Source of the DNA: Rhodospirillales bacterium
GTDB lineage: Bacteria > Pseudomonadota > Alphaproteobacteria > Rhodospirillales > WMHbin7
Reading direction: 5' to 3'
NCBI GenBank assembly: GCA_016214125.1
Contig: JACRPC010000011.1
Location: forward strand, 62,001 to 126,000
DNA length: 64,000 bases
How positions within the stretch are numbered: the stretch's first letter is position 1; every line of letters starts with the position of its first letter. This document shows, piece by piece, positions 36,105-45,416 of this stretch. Position numbers and translations under genes: made by a program. A model generated the notes under the pieces. The model saw only the letters and a program-made list of their open reading frames with translations. It had not been told where the DNA came from and did not search any database.

Positions 36105-37010
36105 GTGGCGCGCCGCCTTGATCCCCAGTTGCTGCTGATCTCCTCGCTGGTCGCCGTCGGACGGGTGGGCGCCCGGGCGTCGCTGTTCGCCTTCGAGCGT
36201 CTGGGCTTCGAGGCCGCGCTTCTGCCCACCGTGCTTTATTCCAACCATCCCGGCCATGGCCGCTTTTCCGGCCGTCCGCTTGCCCCGGCCCGTCTGGCGG
36301 ACTTGGCCGACGGGCTGGCGCGGCATGGCTTCCTTGCGGCTTGCGCCGGGGCGATGAGCGGCTATCTCGGCCAGGCGGGCGCGGTTGGCGTTTGCGCCAA
36401 AGCCATCCGGCGCCTGAAATCGGCGCGGCCCAACGCCCTTTATCTGTGCGACCCGGTGCTCGGCGATGCCGACAAGGGCCTTTATGTGCCCCAAAGCCTG
36501 GCCCGCGCCCTCGCGCGCGATCTTCTGCCGCTGGCCGACATCCTTACCCCCAATCCCTTCGAGCTGGCTTACCTGTCCGGCCATACGATCGCCAGCCGGG
36601 CCGATCTGTTGGCGGCGTCGCGGGCCTTGATCGACCGGGGACCAAGGTGGGTGGTGACGACCTCGGCGCGGCTTGGCGACACGCCCAAGGGTCGGCTCGA
36701 CGTGATCGCCGTTTCCGCCACCCAGGCCTGGCGGGTGCGCACCCCCCTGCTGCCCGGCACCTACAAGGGCGCCGGCGATCTGTTCGCCGCCCTGCTGCTC
36801 GCCCACCGGCTGCGCAAGCGACCGATGCCCGAGGCGCTGGCCCGCGCCGTCGACGCCACCTATCGGGCGGTGGCGGCGACGCGAAAAAAAGGCGCCGGAG
36901 AATTGGCGCTCTTGTCGGTTCAGAAGGATTTGGATCGGCCGGCGGACCGCGCCGCCCAGCCGCTCAGATCGTCGCCAGGAATTCGTCGAGCCAAGCGACC
37001 CGGGCGTTGA
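36105..37010 (+). CDS. PdxY-like pyridoxal kinase family protein
   Basis: 301 residues, GTG start 2 nt behind the thioesterase stop. Ribokinase-superfamily traits of the pyridoxal-kinase branch: SSLVAVGRVGARASLFAFERLGFEAALLPTVLYSNHPGHG at the N-terminus, LCDPVLGDADKGLYV, DILTPNPFELAYLSG and the catalytic anion-hole motif TYKGAGDLFAALLLA. It likely phosphorylates pyridoxal or a related vitamer. The C-terminus is extended and basic and overlaps the convergent winged-helix gene by 47 bp. Confidence 0.82.
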   Translation: MARRLDPQLLLISSLVAVGRVGARASLFAFERLGFEAALLPTVLYSNHPGHGRFSGRPLAPARLADLADGLARHGFLAACAGAMSGYLGQAGAVGVCAKAIRRLKSARPNALYLCDPVLGDADKGLYVPQSLARALARDLLPLADILTPNPFELAYLSGHTIASRADLLAASRALIDRGPRWVVTTSARLGDTPKGRLDVIAVSATQAWRVRTPLLPGTYKGAGDLFAALLLAHRLRKRPMPEALARAVDATYRAVAATRKKGAGELALLSVQKDLDRPADRAAQPLRSSPGIRRAKRPGR

Positions 37011-37500
37011 GCTGATCGATCTCGAGATCGAGCCAAGCCACCAGCGCGCGGCTGGCCGGGTTCTCGACTTCATGGCCGCGCAGATCGGCCAAGCGGGCCA
37101 GTTCGCTGGTGCAGGAATCGATCAGGGTCTCCACCTGATCGCGCCGTGCCTCGGGTGCCAACAGGTGGAGGAACCGCATCTTCAAGGCGGTAATCAGTTT
37201 CGAAAGGTCGCTGCCGGGACGCAGTCTGGCCACCAGAAGTTTTTCAAGCTCGCGCCGTCCGGCCTCGGTGATGGTCAACTGGGCGTCGTCGCCCTCGCCC
37301 GACACCGCCGAGACCAGCCCCTCATAGCGCAGAAGCTCGATCGAGGTGCCCATCAGATCGAGCGACGGCCCCATCACCCGGCCCAGGAAATGACGCACCG
37401 CACCCGCCAACTCCGCATAGCCGTAGGGACGCTCGGCGATCAGCCCCAGCGCGCAGAGCCGCTGGGCTTCCTTGGGTGTCAATGTGAGGTCGGCGAACAT
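36964..37500 (-). CDS. Winged-helix protein, PadR-like
   Basis: 178 residues from ATG at 37500. The N-terminal half looks like a winged helix (LTPKEAQRLCALGLIAERPYGYAELAGAVRHFL, then TSIELLRYEGLVSAV...QLTITEAGRRELEKLL), a PadR-like arrangement; the C-terminal half is helical and acidic (RDQVETLIDSCTSELARLADLRG) as in PadR effector/dimerisation regions. DNA binding and targets are inferred only from this pattern. Confidence 0.6.
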   Translation of the reverse strand: MFADLTLTPKEAQRLCALGLIAERPYGYAELAGAVRHFLGRVMGPSLDLMGTSIELLRYEGLVSAVSGEGDDAQLTITEAGRRELEKLLVARLRPGSDLSKLITALKMRFLHLLAPEARRDQVETLIDSCTSELARLADLRGHEVENPASRALVAWLDLEIDQLNARVAWLDEFLATI

Positions 37501-37620
37501 GGTCGGAGCCGCTATCCCTTGGGGTGGTTCGGGTAAGGCCTCAACAAATATAGCGCGGATGGGTCGTTTCGTCCATGGGCGGATATTTCCTTGGCGGCCA
37601 ATCCGCACTATCGTGGGCGC

Positions 37621-39672
37621 ATGACCATATCGCCGCTCCTGACGATGGCGGACACGCTTTTGGCCCAGGGTTCCGCCCTGGGGGCGGCTAAGGTCTTGGC
37701 CCTGGCCGCGGAATCCCTGGCGGCGGCGAGGCTGGAGGAGACGGCGGCGCTCGCCCGCCGCCTGATCGCCGCTCCCGAACCCCTGCAGCAAGGCCTGGGG
37801 GAAACCCTGGTTGGCCTCTTGGGCGATCTGGCTGGCGCCTTGATGGCGGAAAATCAGCCCTCCCTGGCGGAGCCCTTTTTGGCCCGCGCCCTCGCCTTGG
37901 CCCCCGAGCGGGCGGAATTGTGGAACAGCCAGGGCGCGCTCTCGATGCGGCTGGGCCGACCCGAGGCGGCGCGCCAGGCGCTTCTTCAGGCCTTGGCGCT
38001 CAAGCCCGGCCACGCCCCGGCCTTGGCCAATCTCGGCAATCTCCATCATCTTCAAGGCCAGTTCAAGGAAGCGGTCGCCGCCTTCAAGGCGGCGCTGGCC
38101 CAGCGGCCCGACGACGTACCCACCGCCATCGATCTGGCCGAGGCCTTGAACGATCACGGCTTCCCCGATCAGGGTCTGACCCTTCTGTCCAGCCTGCCAA
38201 GACGATCCGACGCGCTCATCGCCAAAGGCAATCTCTTCAAGGCCTGCGGCCGCTGCGACGAGGCGGCCGGCGCCTATGACGAGGCGCTGGCCCAATCCTT
38301 CGATCCGGCGCTGGCGGTGAAGCGGGCCATCCTGATGCCGGTGATTCCCAATTCGGCCGAGCAGATCGCCACCGAACGCGCCCGCCTGGGGGCCGATCTC
38401 GATCGGCTGGCGGCGATGGACGTTGCCATCGCCGATCCCGAGCGCCACGTGGGCGCCACCACCTTCCATCTCGCCTATCACGGCCAGAGCAACCGCGCCC
38501 TCCAGGAAAAACTGGCCCGCTTCTATCGCGCCGCCTGCCCCGATCTTTCCTTCACCGCGCCCCATTGCCTTGGCCGCCCGCGACCGGGCAAGCGAATTCG
38601 CATCGGCTTCGTCTCGCGCCATCTTCGCGCCCACACTATGGGCAAGCTCAATCAGCCCCTGATCGCCGGGCTCGACCGAACGCGCTTCGAAACCGTGGTT
38701 TTTCAATTGGGCGCGATGGACGGCGTCGCCCAGGCGATCGCCCATTCGGCCGACCGGGCGGCGCACTTGGCCGGTCCGCTGGCCTCGTTGCGCGAAACCA
38801 TCGCCCAGGCGGAACTCGATCTTCTCTACTATCCCGACATCGGGATGGAGCCCACGACCTATTTCCTGGCCTTCGCACGATTGGCCCCCGTGCAGTTGGT
38901 GGCCTGCGGCCATCCCGACACCACCGGCATCGACACGCTCGATGGCAGTATTTCGGGCGCCGACCTCGATGCGCCGGATGGGCAGGAGCTTTACACCGAG
39001 CCCCTTTTCCGCCTGCCGGGCTTTCCTCTTTACATGCGCCGCCCGCCGACCCGCGAGCCCCTGGCCTCGCGGGCCGAACTCGGCCTGCCCGATGCCGCGC
39101 ATCTTTATGTCTGCGCGCAAAGCCTGTTCAAGTTCCATCCCGATTTCGACGCCGTGCTGGCGGCCATCCTGGAGGGCGACCCCCAGGGCAAGCTGGTGGT
39201 GATCGAACAGCAGCATCCGGAAATCACCCGCCGTTTCAAGGCCCGGCTGGCGCGCCGGATCACCAATCTGGAGGCGCGGCTGATCGTGCTCAAACGCCTG
39301 GAGGCCCGGCTTTATCAGGGACTGCTGCGCCAGGCCGATTGCGTGCTCGATCCGCTGCACTTTGGCGGCGGCTCGTCGAGCCTCGAGGCCTTCGCCTTGG
39401 GGGTGCCAATCGTCACCTTGCCCAGCCGCTTCCTGCGCGAGCGCGTCACCTATGCCGCCTATCGGAAGATGGGCATCGACGACCTCATTGCCCGCGATCG
39501 GGCGCATTATGTCGATCTGGCGCTGCGGCTGGCCAACGATCCCGCCTGGCGGGCCGAATTGTCCAAGCGCCTTCTCGACGCCGCGCCGGTTCTCTTCGAA
39601 GACCCGGCCGAGCTGAAGACGATCGAGGATTTTCTGGAAGAAAGACTATCGGCCCAAACGCCATCGGGCTGA
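37621..39672 (+). CDS. TPR / OGT-SPINDLY-like glycosyltransferase (GT41 type)
   Basis: 683 residues from ATG at 37621; an in-frame TTG at 37591 is possible. N-terminal TPR-like helices (about 60-240, with units such as PSLAEPFLARALALAPERAELWNSQGAL and HAPALANLGNLHHLQGQFKEAV) precede a GT-B glycosyltransferase region: RIRIGFVSRHLRAHTMGKL, LDLLYYPDIGMEPTTY, PVQLVACGHPDTTGI, VCAQSLFKFHPDFD and DPLHFGGGSSSLEAFALGVPIVTLPS. This is the bacterial O-GlcNAc-transferase/SPINDLY-like family, which modifies proteins such as flagellin or adhesins or makes glycans. The acceptor is unknown. Confidence 0.83.
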   Translation: MTISPLLTMADTLLAQGSALGAAKVLALAAESLAAARLEETAALARRLIAAPEPLQQGLGETLVGLLGDLAGALMAENQPSLAEPFLARALALAPERAELWNSQGALSMRLGRPEAARQALLQALALKPGHAPALANLGNLHHLQGQFKEAVAAFKAALAQRPDDVPTAIDLAEALNDHGFPDQGLTLLSSLPRRSDALIAKGNLFKACGRCDEAAGAYDEALAQSFDPALAVKRAILMPVIPNSAEQIATERARLGADLDRLAAMDVAIADPERHVGATTFHLAYHGQSNRALQEKLARFYRAACPDLSFTAPHCLGRPRPGKRIRIGFVSRHLRAHTMGKLNQPLIAGLDRTRFETVVFQLGAMDGVAQAIAHSADRAAHLAGPLASLRETIAQAELDLLYYPDIGMEPTTYFLAFARLAPVQLVACGHPDTTGIDTLDGSISGADLDAPDGQELYTEPLFRLPGFPLYMRRPPTREPLASRAELGLPDAAHLYVCAQSLFKFHPDFDAVLAAILEGDPQGKLVVIEQQHPEITRRFKARLARRITNLEARLIVLKRLEARLYQGLLRQADCVLDPLHFGGGSSSLEAFALGVPIVTLPSRFLRERVTYAAYRKMGIDDLIARDRAHYVDLALRLANDPAWRAELSKRLLDAAPVLFEDPAELKTIEDFLEERLSAQTPSG

Positions 39673-39719
39673 AACCTAACTCCGGTCCGGCAACATGCGG
39701 CTCCACACGAAAAGCCCTT

Positions 39720-39787
39720 AACCACCAAGGCACAAAGACACCAAGAGGCGGAAGAAATCGCCTTGGTGCCTTGGTGTCTTGGTGGTT
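39720..39787. repeat. 68-bp palindromic repeat element
   Basis: The left arm (39720-39750) begins AACCACCAAG and the right arm (39759-39787) ends CTTGGTGGTT. Read as a hairpin, about 29 positions pair with three mismatches and a 2-nt bulge around an 8-nt loop. Each arm is itself built from CACCAAGG-like 8-9 bp steps. It lies between two convergent genes, 43 bp behind dsrN, so it could end both transcripts. The pattern resembles a palindromic repeat scattered in many environmental bacterial genomes. Confidence 0.75.
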
Positions 39788-39829
39788 GAAATGCCTTGGC
39801 CGAAGATCGGGTTTGAGGACGGTGTTGTC

Positions 39830-41200
39830 CTACCGCCTGATCTGACGCACGAAGGCCAGGAACCGATCCACCCAGGGCGTTTCGCCAACCTGGCGCAGAT
39901 GGGCGTAGGTGGCGACCAGATTGCCGATCACCAACCCGTCATGCGCGCCGTCGATGCCGGCGCCCCGCGCCACCCGATAGGCGAAGCGCCCGCCTTTCGG
40001 CAGGTCTTCGATCGTCGAGTGGTGGAATTCATGGGCGACGACGGCGCCGCCCTTGGGCCGCATCAAGGGCCAGGGGCCGGCGCCGGTTTCCTCGAGCTGT
40101 ACATAACCGCGCCCCATCGGACGATCATGCATCACCACCTCGCCCGGAATGGCGCCCACCATCGGGGCCCGCCGATCGCCCCAGCGGATCGAGCGCGCCA
40201 GATACATGAGCCCGCCGCATTCGGCATAGGCGGGCAGGCCGGCGGCGAGACGGCCACGGATGTCCTCGATCAGCGAGCGATTGGCGGCCAGCCGGTCGAG
40301 ATGGGTTTCCGGAAAGCCGCCGCCGATGAACAGCCCATCCAGACCCTCGGGCAGCGTGGCATCGCCAAGCGTGTCGAACGGAACCAGTTGGGCGCCGCCC
40401 CGGGCAAAGGCGTCGAGATCGTCGGGATAGTAGAATCCGAAAGCGGCGTCGCGGGCGATGCCGATGCGCAAATCGGGTTTGGGAGCGGCCGGTTTCGGCG
40501 CCGCCCCATGGGGAAACGGCCCCGCCTCGGCCAAGTCCAACAGCCGATCGAGATCGACCTGATCGCCAACCGCCTTGGCGATGCGGGCCACGGCGGCCTC
40601 GGCCTCGCTGGCTTCGTTGGCGGGCACCAGCCCCAGATGGCGCTCGGCGATGACCAGCCCGGGATCGCGGGCGAGCGCGCCCAGCACCGGAATGTCGGCG
40701 TAACGGGCCAGCGCTTCGCGCAATTTCTTCTCGTGGCGCGGGCCGGCCACCTGATTGAGGATCACCCCCTTGATCGCCAGGCCGGGATCGAAGGCGCGAT
40801 AGCCCAGCACCAAGGGCGCCACGCCGCGCGTCATACCCCTAGTGTCGATCACCAGCACCACCGGCGCCTTCAGCAGATGGGCGAGCGCGCCGCTGCTGTC
40901 GGCCCCCTCCACATCCATGCCGTCATAAAGGCCCTTGTTGCCCTCGACGAGCGCCAGATCGGCGTCTTGGGCCTTGGCGGCGAAGGTGGCGGCGATTTCG
41001 TCGCGGCCCATGGTGAAGAAATCGAGATTCCACGACGGCCGGCCGGCCGCCAGCCCATGCCAGAGCGGATCGATGTAGTCGGGGCCCTTCTTGAAGGGCT
41101 GCACGGCCAGACCGCGATCGGCGAAGGCCCGCAACAGGCCAAGAGTCAACGTCGTCTTGCCTGAGGATTTGTGCGCCGCCGACAGAACCAGACGGCGCAT
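39830..41200 (-). CDS. dsrN: DsrN, siroheme amidase (cobyrinate a,c-diamide synthase family)
   Basis: 456 residues. The N-terminal ATPase domain begins RLVLSAAHKSSGKTTLTLGLLR (P-loop) with FKKGPDYIDPLWH; the C-terminal glutamine amidotransferase domain has the nucleophile Cys in AYAECGGLMYL and the partner His in VVAHEFHHST. It looks like CbiA/CobB, but as the last gene of dsrABEFHCMKLJOPN it is DsrN, known in A. vinosum to amidate siroheme to siro(haem)amide for DsrAB. A role in cobalamin synthesis is the alternative; no cob cluster is adjacent. It starts 3 nt after dsrP. Confidence 0.9.
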   Translation of the reverse strand: MRRLVLSAAHKSSGKTTLTLGLLRAFADRGLAVQPFKKGPDYIDPLWHGLAAGRPSWNLDFFTMGRDEIAATFAAKAQDADLALVEGNKGLYDGMDVEGADSSGALAHLLKAPVVLVIDTRGMTRGVAPLVLGYRAFDPGLAIKGVILNQVAGPRHEKKLREALARYADIPVLGALARDPGLVIAERHLGLVPANEASEAEAAVARIAKAVGDQVDLDRLLDLAEAGPFPHGAAPKPAAPKPDLRIGIARDAAFGFYYPDDLDAFARGGAQLVPFDTLGDATLPEGLDGLFIGGGFPETHLDRLAANRSLIEDIRGRLAAGLPAYAECGGLMYLARSIRWGDRRAPMVGAIPGEVVMHDRPMGRGYVQLEETGAGPWPLMRPKGGAVVAHEFHHSTIEDLPKGGRFAYRVARGAGIDGAHDGLVIGNLVATYAHLRQVGETPWVDRFLAFVRQIRR

Positions 41201-41203
41201 CGG

Positions 41204-42382
41204 TCAGGATTTCGGTTCGGAAGGTGGCAGCAGGCGGAGCACCGCTTGGCCCGCCAGCACGATCGCCAAAGCGAGCGCCACGCCGCCCAGACCAAGCAGG
41301 AATTCGGGAGCCGAGGGCGCGTAGGCGGCCACTTGGCCGTCGCCAAAGGACGACGCCACCGCCATGCCGGGGAAGAGGTTCAAGGGATAGGCCTGGCCGC
41401 CGATGATGATGACGTAGATTTGGGCCAGTCCGCCCAGCAGCACCAGCGCCGAGGCCAGCGCCAAGTGACCGCGCCGGACGAAGGTCGAATGGAAAAGCAG
41501 GATGAGGGGCAGAACGCCGCCCAGCCCCACCGCGCCCAGCCAGAACAGCCACGGATAAACGCCGCCCTCGATCAAGAGGAAGCGCTCAACGCCTTCGCGC
41601 CCGGCCATGTAAAGGTTGGTCAGATGCTGGACGGCAACGAAATACAGCGCCACGGCGACGAACAGACCCAGAAGCGGGCGCAGCCGGTCGTAGACTTCCT
41701 GGTTGGCCCGGCGTACCGAACCCATCAGCACCAGAAGGAAAAAGGCGGTGCCGAAGGCCAGCGAGAGCGCGATGAACAAGGGCGCCAGGATGGCGGCGTT
41801 GTAAGCCTCGCGCGCCGCCAAAAAGCCGAAGATCGAGCCGGTGCCGGTGGTGAGCACCAGGCGCCAGAGGAACGCCGCCAGCCCCAGCCGCCCGCTTCGG
41901 GCAAAGCGGTTGCGGTCCATCTGCCACCACAGATACCAAAGCCCCAGCGCGAAAAATCCGGTGTAGAGAAAGATGTTCCAGGCGAAGATCGATTTGAAAT
42001 TGTAATGGAGCATGGCGACCGCAAGGCGGTCGGGCCGGCCGAGATCGAGCACCAGCACCGCCAGCCCGCCCGCCAGGAGCGCCAGGGCCAGCAGGGTGGA
42101 AAGCGGCGCGAAGGGCTTGTAGAGCGTACGGCCGAACACCGAGCCCATCGAGGCCACGTTGAGCGCCCCCGACGCGGCGACGATCAGGAACACCGCAAAG
42201 ACATGCGGCATTCCCCAGACCACCTGGTTGGTCATGCCGGTGACCCAATGGCCGTTATGCTCCATGTGCCAGGCGGCGCCCAACCCGACCAGAACCAGCG
42301 CGCCCAAAAAGGCGAAGGCGGCCAGCACGCCCGGCCGGCGCCAATCGCGTTCCTGAAGGATGGGGGCTTGGGCTTCAGCCAT
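41204..42382 (-). CDS. dsrP: DsrP, NrfD-family membrane subunit
   Basis: 392 residues; ATG at 42382, 4 nt after dsrO. About ten membrane helices, starting VLAAFAFLGALVLVGLGAAW and ending LALAIVLAGQAVLRLL. The NrfD/PsrC traits GMPHVFAVFLIVAASGALNVASM and NQEVYDRLRPLLG indicate a quinone-interacting integral subunit. In DsrMKJOP it pairs with the ferredoxin-like DsrO and triheme DsrJ to exchange electrons between quinone and the periplasm. Confidence 0.93.
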   Translation of the reverse strand: MAEAQAPILQERDWRRPGVLAAFAFLGALVLVGLGAAWHMEHNGHWVTGMTNQVVWGMPHVFAVFLIVAASGALNVASMGSVFGRTLYKPFAPLSTLLALALLAGGLAVLVLDLGRPDRLAVAMLHYNFKSIFAWNIFLYTGFFALGLWYLWWQMDRNRFARSGRLGLAAFLWRLVLTTGTGSIFGFLAAREAYNAAILAPLFIALSLAFGTAFFLLVLMGSVRRANQEVYDRLRPLLGLFVAVALYFVAVQHLTNLYMAGREGVERFLLIEGGVYPWLFWLGAVGLGGVLPLILLFHSTFVRRGHLALASALVLLGGLAQIYVIIIGGQAYPLNLFPGMAVASSFGDGQVAAYAPSAPEFLLGLGGVALALAIVLAGQAVLRLLPPSEPKS

Positions 42383-42386
42383 GGCG

Positions 42387-43127
42387 TCAAATCCCCCGAT
42401 AGCGCAGGGCGGGGTCGAGCCCCAGATCGGCGCGCAGCCGGGTGGCCGGCTGAGCGGCGAGCGCCCGGGCGATTTCGGATTGAGGATCGTGGAGATCGCC
42501 GAACAGCATCGCCCCCTTGCCCTGGGCCCGGCAGGCCTCGACGCAGGCGGGCAGCCGGTCGGCATCGATCCGATGGACGCAGAGCGTGCAGCCCTCGACC
42601 GTGCCCTTGCCGCGCGGATTGTGCGGCCGCTGGCCGCTTTGCGCCTCGTGGGCAAAGGAGCGCGCCTTGTAGGGGCAGGCCATCATGCAATAGCGGCAGC
42701 CGATGCAGATGTGGCGATCGACCAGCACCACCCCGTCAGCGCGCTTCATCGAGGCGCCGGTGGGGCAGACATCGACGCAGGGCGGCTTGGCGCAATGCTG
42801 GCACATCACCGGCACCGAACGCTCGACCCCGTTGGCCGGATTGCCCACGCTCACCTTGCGAAGATATTGGGCGTCGGTGGCCGGGCGGCCATGGTCCGGC
42901 AGCCCCATCTCGGTCTTGCAGGCGCTCACGCAGGCGGTGCAGTCGGCCGTGCATTTCGCGGTGTCGATCAACAGGCCCCAGCGCTGGGCGGCCGAGGCAG
43001 GCCGGCCGGCCGGTCGGGCCTGGGCGATCAGGGTCAGCCCCGGCGCCAGCACAAGCGAAAGCGCCGCGCCGCCCAGCAAAAGGCCGCGCCGCGATAGCCC
43101 GGTCAAGGGTTCCTCATTTCGACACAT
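42387..43127 (-). CDS. dsrO: DsrO, periplasmic iron-sulfur subunit
   Basis: 246 residues from ATG at 43127. A twin-arginine signal SRRGLLLGGAALSLVLAPG is followed by a polyferredoxin with Cys groups CTADCTACVSACK, CQHCAKPPCVDVCP, CIGCRYCMMACPYK and CTLCVHRIDADRLPACVEACR, enough for four [4Fe-4S] clusters like NrfC/DmsB-type subunits. Export by Tat places it in the periplasm beside DsrJ. It overlaps the end of dsrJ by 14 bp. Confidence 0.92.
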   Translation of the reverse strand: MCRNEEPLTGLSRRGLLLGGAALSLVLAPGLTLIAQARPAGRPASAAQRWGLLIDTAKCTADCTACVSACKTEMGLPDHGRPATDAQYLRKVSVGNPANGVERSVPVMCQHCAKPPCVDVCPTGASMKRADGVVLVDRHICIGCRYCMMACPYKARSFAHEAQSGQRPHNPRGKGTVEGCTLCVHRIDADRLPACVEACRAQGKGAMLFGDLHDPQSEIARALAAQPATRLRADLGLDPALRYRGI

Positions 43128-43455
43128 GGCACTCGAAACAATCGATCCGCACGGCGGCGTAGCCGTGGCAGACATTGCAGAAATGGCGTTGATCCTCGAT
43201 GCCCACCGGCTGGCCCTGGGCGTCGGGCACCGCGTGGCAGGTCAGGCAATCCTTGAGCGCGTGCTTGGTGCCGCGCACCCCGGCACGCAAGGTGAGGTCG
43301 CGCTGATGCTTCAACAGCTCCATATGGCTGGTCCGCATGGTCCGGCTGTCCTCGACGCAACGCTCGCCCTTGGCCTTGGGAATCACCGGCTCGGCCGCCA
43401 GGGCCAAACCGCCCAGACTCATGCCGATCAGCAGGGCGAGCAGGATGCGGACCAC
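43114..43455 (-). CDS. dsrJ: DsrJ, triheme cytochrome c
   Basis: 113 residues from GTG at 43455, which shares its G with the dsrL stop (TAGTG); no ATG start upstream fits. An N-terminal hydrophobic signal/anchor (RILLALLIGMSLGGLAL) is followed by three haem sites CLTCH, CNVCH and CFECH. The Cys in GERCVEDS corresponds to the distal Cys ligand of the unusual His/Cys haem described for A. vinosum DsrJ. Periplasmic electron-transfer subunit of DsrMKJOP. Confidence 0.9.
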   Translation of the reverse strand: MVRILLALLIGMSLGGLALAAEPVIPKAKGERCVEDSRTMRTSHMELLKHQRDLTLRAGVRGTKHALKDCLTCHAVPDAQGQPVGIEDQRHFCNVCHGYAAVRIDCFECHVSK

Positions 43456-45398
43456 TATTCCCCCAACCCCATCTGAATGTAGCCCGAAGGGCAGACGTCG
43501 CGGCAGATATGGCAGCCGATGCATTTGGCGTAGTCGGTCTCGACATAACGCCCCAGCGCCCGATCGCTCTTCTTCACGCGGCTCACCGCGGTTTGCGGGC
43601 AGAAGACCAGACAGTTGTCGCATTCGAAGCACAGCCCGCAGCTCATGCAGCGTTTGGCCTCGGCCACCACCCGCTCTTCGGCCAGCGCCACCAGCCGCTC
43701 CTCGAAATTGCCGATCACCCGATCGGCGCCGATATGGATCTCGTCGCGCTTGTGGCGCGGCGTGAAGGTGAAATGACCCAGGAACAAGTGATCGGCCGGC
43801 ACCACCTCGCTCGCCGAGCGGTCCTCGTAATTGTGGACGGCGACCTTGGACTCGTCGGTGCCGCGAATGCCCTCGCCCGCGAAGCGCTCGGGCGCCCGGC
43901 CCATCTCGCGCAGGGTGTCGATCATGTTGAAGTGATGGACGTCGACCTTCGGCCGCTTGCCGAATTCACCCCCGGCCAGGAAGGTGGCGATGCCCTCGGC
44001 GGCGATCGAGCCATGGCCGATGGCGGTGGTCAGGAGATGCGGGCGCACGATGTCGCCACCCACGAAATGCTTGGGCTTTCCCGGCACCCGGAAATGCTTG
44101 TCGGCGTTGATAAAGCCCTTGCCGTTGTCGAGCGCCTCCAGGCCGTCCAGATCGCCCTTCTGGCCGATCGCCGAAACGATCAGATCGCCCTCGATCTCGA
44201 ATTCGGTGCCGGCCTCGGGGATCGGGTTCATGCCGTCCATGGTGCAGCGGCACATCTTGAGGCCGCGGGCGCGGCCGTCCGGTCCCTTCAGCACTTCCAG
44301 GGGCATGATGCCGCCCTTGATCGCCACGCCTTCGCGGGTGGCGTCGTTCACCTCGCGCTCGGCGGCCATCATCTTCTCGACCGGAAAGAGCGAGGTCAGC
44401 ACCACTTGGGCGCCCTCGCGCCTTGCGGTGGCGGCCACGTCATGCGCGGTCTGGCCAAGCACGACGTTCTCGACGCGATCCTTGTCATGCACCTGGGTGA
44501 TGTGGCCCAGGCGACGCGCCACCGAGGCCACGTCGATCGAAGTGTCGCCGCCGCCGACCACGATGATGCGCTGGGCGACGTGCTTCAGGCGGCCTTGGTT
44601 GAAGGCCCTCAGAAAATCGACGCCGGTGATGCAGTTGGGGGCGTCGGCGCCCGGCACCGGCAGGGGTCGGCCGGAATGGGTGCCGATCGCCCAGAAGATG
44701 GCGTCGTGCGCCTTTTCCAGTTCGGCCAGGGAGAGGTCGCGGCCGATGCGGCATTTCATCTTGGCGGTCACGCCCATGTCGAGAATGCGGGCGATCTCGC
44801 CGTCCAACACCGTGCGCGGCGTGCGGTAGCCGGGAATGCCGTAGCGCATCATGCCGCCCAGTTCGGCATGCTCATCGAAGATGGTCACCGCATGCCCCTG
44901 CTTGCGAAGCTGGTAGGCGGCCGACAGGCCGGCCGGGCCGCCGCCGATCACCGCCACCGTCTTGCCGCTCTCCTTGGCGGGCTTGGGAAAGGCGAGTTTG
45001 TTGGCCAACGCCCAATCGCCGATATAATGCTCGACCGAATTGATGCCGATATGATCCTCGACCTCGTTGCGGTTGCAGCCATCCTCGCAGGGCGCCGGGC
45101 AAACGCGGCCCATCACCGCCGGGAAGGGGTTGGCGGTCGTCATCTTGCGAAAGGCGTATTCCTGCCAGCTCATGCCCTGGGGCGGCTTGTCGACGCCGCG
45201 CACGATGTCGAGCCAGCCGCGAATGTCGTGGCCCGAGGGGCAGCTCGCCTGACAGGGCGGCGTGCGATGCACATAGGTCGGGCATTTGTGCGACCAGCCG
45301 GCCTGGAAGATTTCGTCTTGCCAGTTCGTCACCTTGGCGTCGCCATCCTTGTAGCGGCGGTAGGAAAGCTGGCTGGCGTCGGTCATCTGGTGCGTCAT
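43455..45398 (-). CDS. dsrL: DsrL, NAD(P)H:acceptor oxidoreductase
   Basis: 647 residues; GAGGGA lies 6 nt before the ATG. Related to the small subunit of glutamate synthase: N-terminal Cys set CPTYVHRTPPCQASCPSG and CPAPCEDGC, an FAD fold VAVIGGGPAGLSAAYQL, an NAD(P)-binding fold IIVVGGGDTSIDVASVARR, a second FAD-contact segment (ISAIGQKGD-like VSAIGQKGD), and a C-terminal ferredoxin part (CMSCGLCFECDNCLVFCP, CIGCHICRDVCPSG). DsrL carries electrons released by reverse DsrAB to NAD(P)+ and is diagnostic for sulfur-oxidising rDsr systems. Confidence 0.94.
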   Translation of the reverse strand: MTHQMTDASQLSYRRYKDGDAKVTNWQDEIFQAGWSHKCPTYVHRTPPCQASCPSGHDIRGWLDIVRGVDKPPQGMSWQEYAFRKMTTANPFPAVMGRVCPAPCEDGCNRNEVEDHIGINSVEHYIGDWALANKLAFPKPAKESGKTVAVIGGGPAGLSAAYQLRKQGHAVTIFDEHAELGGMMRYGIPGYRTPRTVLDGEIARILDMGVTAKMKCRIGRDLSLAELEKAHDAIFWAIGTHSGRPLPVPGADAPNCITGVDFLRAFNQGRLKHVAQRIIVVGGGDTSIDVASVARRLGHITQVHDKDRVENVVLGQTAHDVAATARREGAQVVLTSLFPVEKMMAAEREVNDATREGVAIKGGIMPLEVLKGPDGRARGLKMCRCTMDGMNPIPEAGTEFEIEGDLIVSAIGQKGDLDGLEALDNGKGFINADKHFRVPGKPKHFVGGDIVRPHLLTTAIGHGSIAAEGIATFLAGGEFGKRPKVDVHHFNMIDTLREMGRAPERFAGEGIRGTDESKVAVHNYEDRSASEVVPADHLFLGHFTFTPRHKRDEIHIGADRVIGNFEERLVALAEERVVAEAKRCMSCGLCFECDNCLVFCPQTAVSRVKKSDRALGRYVETDYAKCIGCHICRDVCPSGYIQMGLGE

Positions 45399-45416
45399 GG
45401 CTGGTCCCTCGCGTCT

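Noticed and set aside
39830-41200. Cobalamin biosynthesis CobB/CbiA
   Set aside because: Same family, but it is 3 nt behind dsrP, at the standard dsrN place, and no cob/cbi operon adjoins it.
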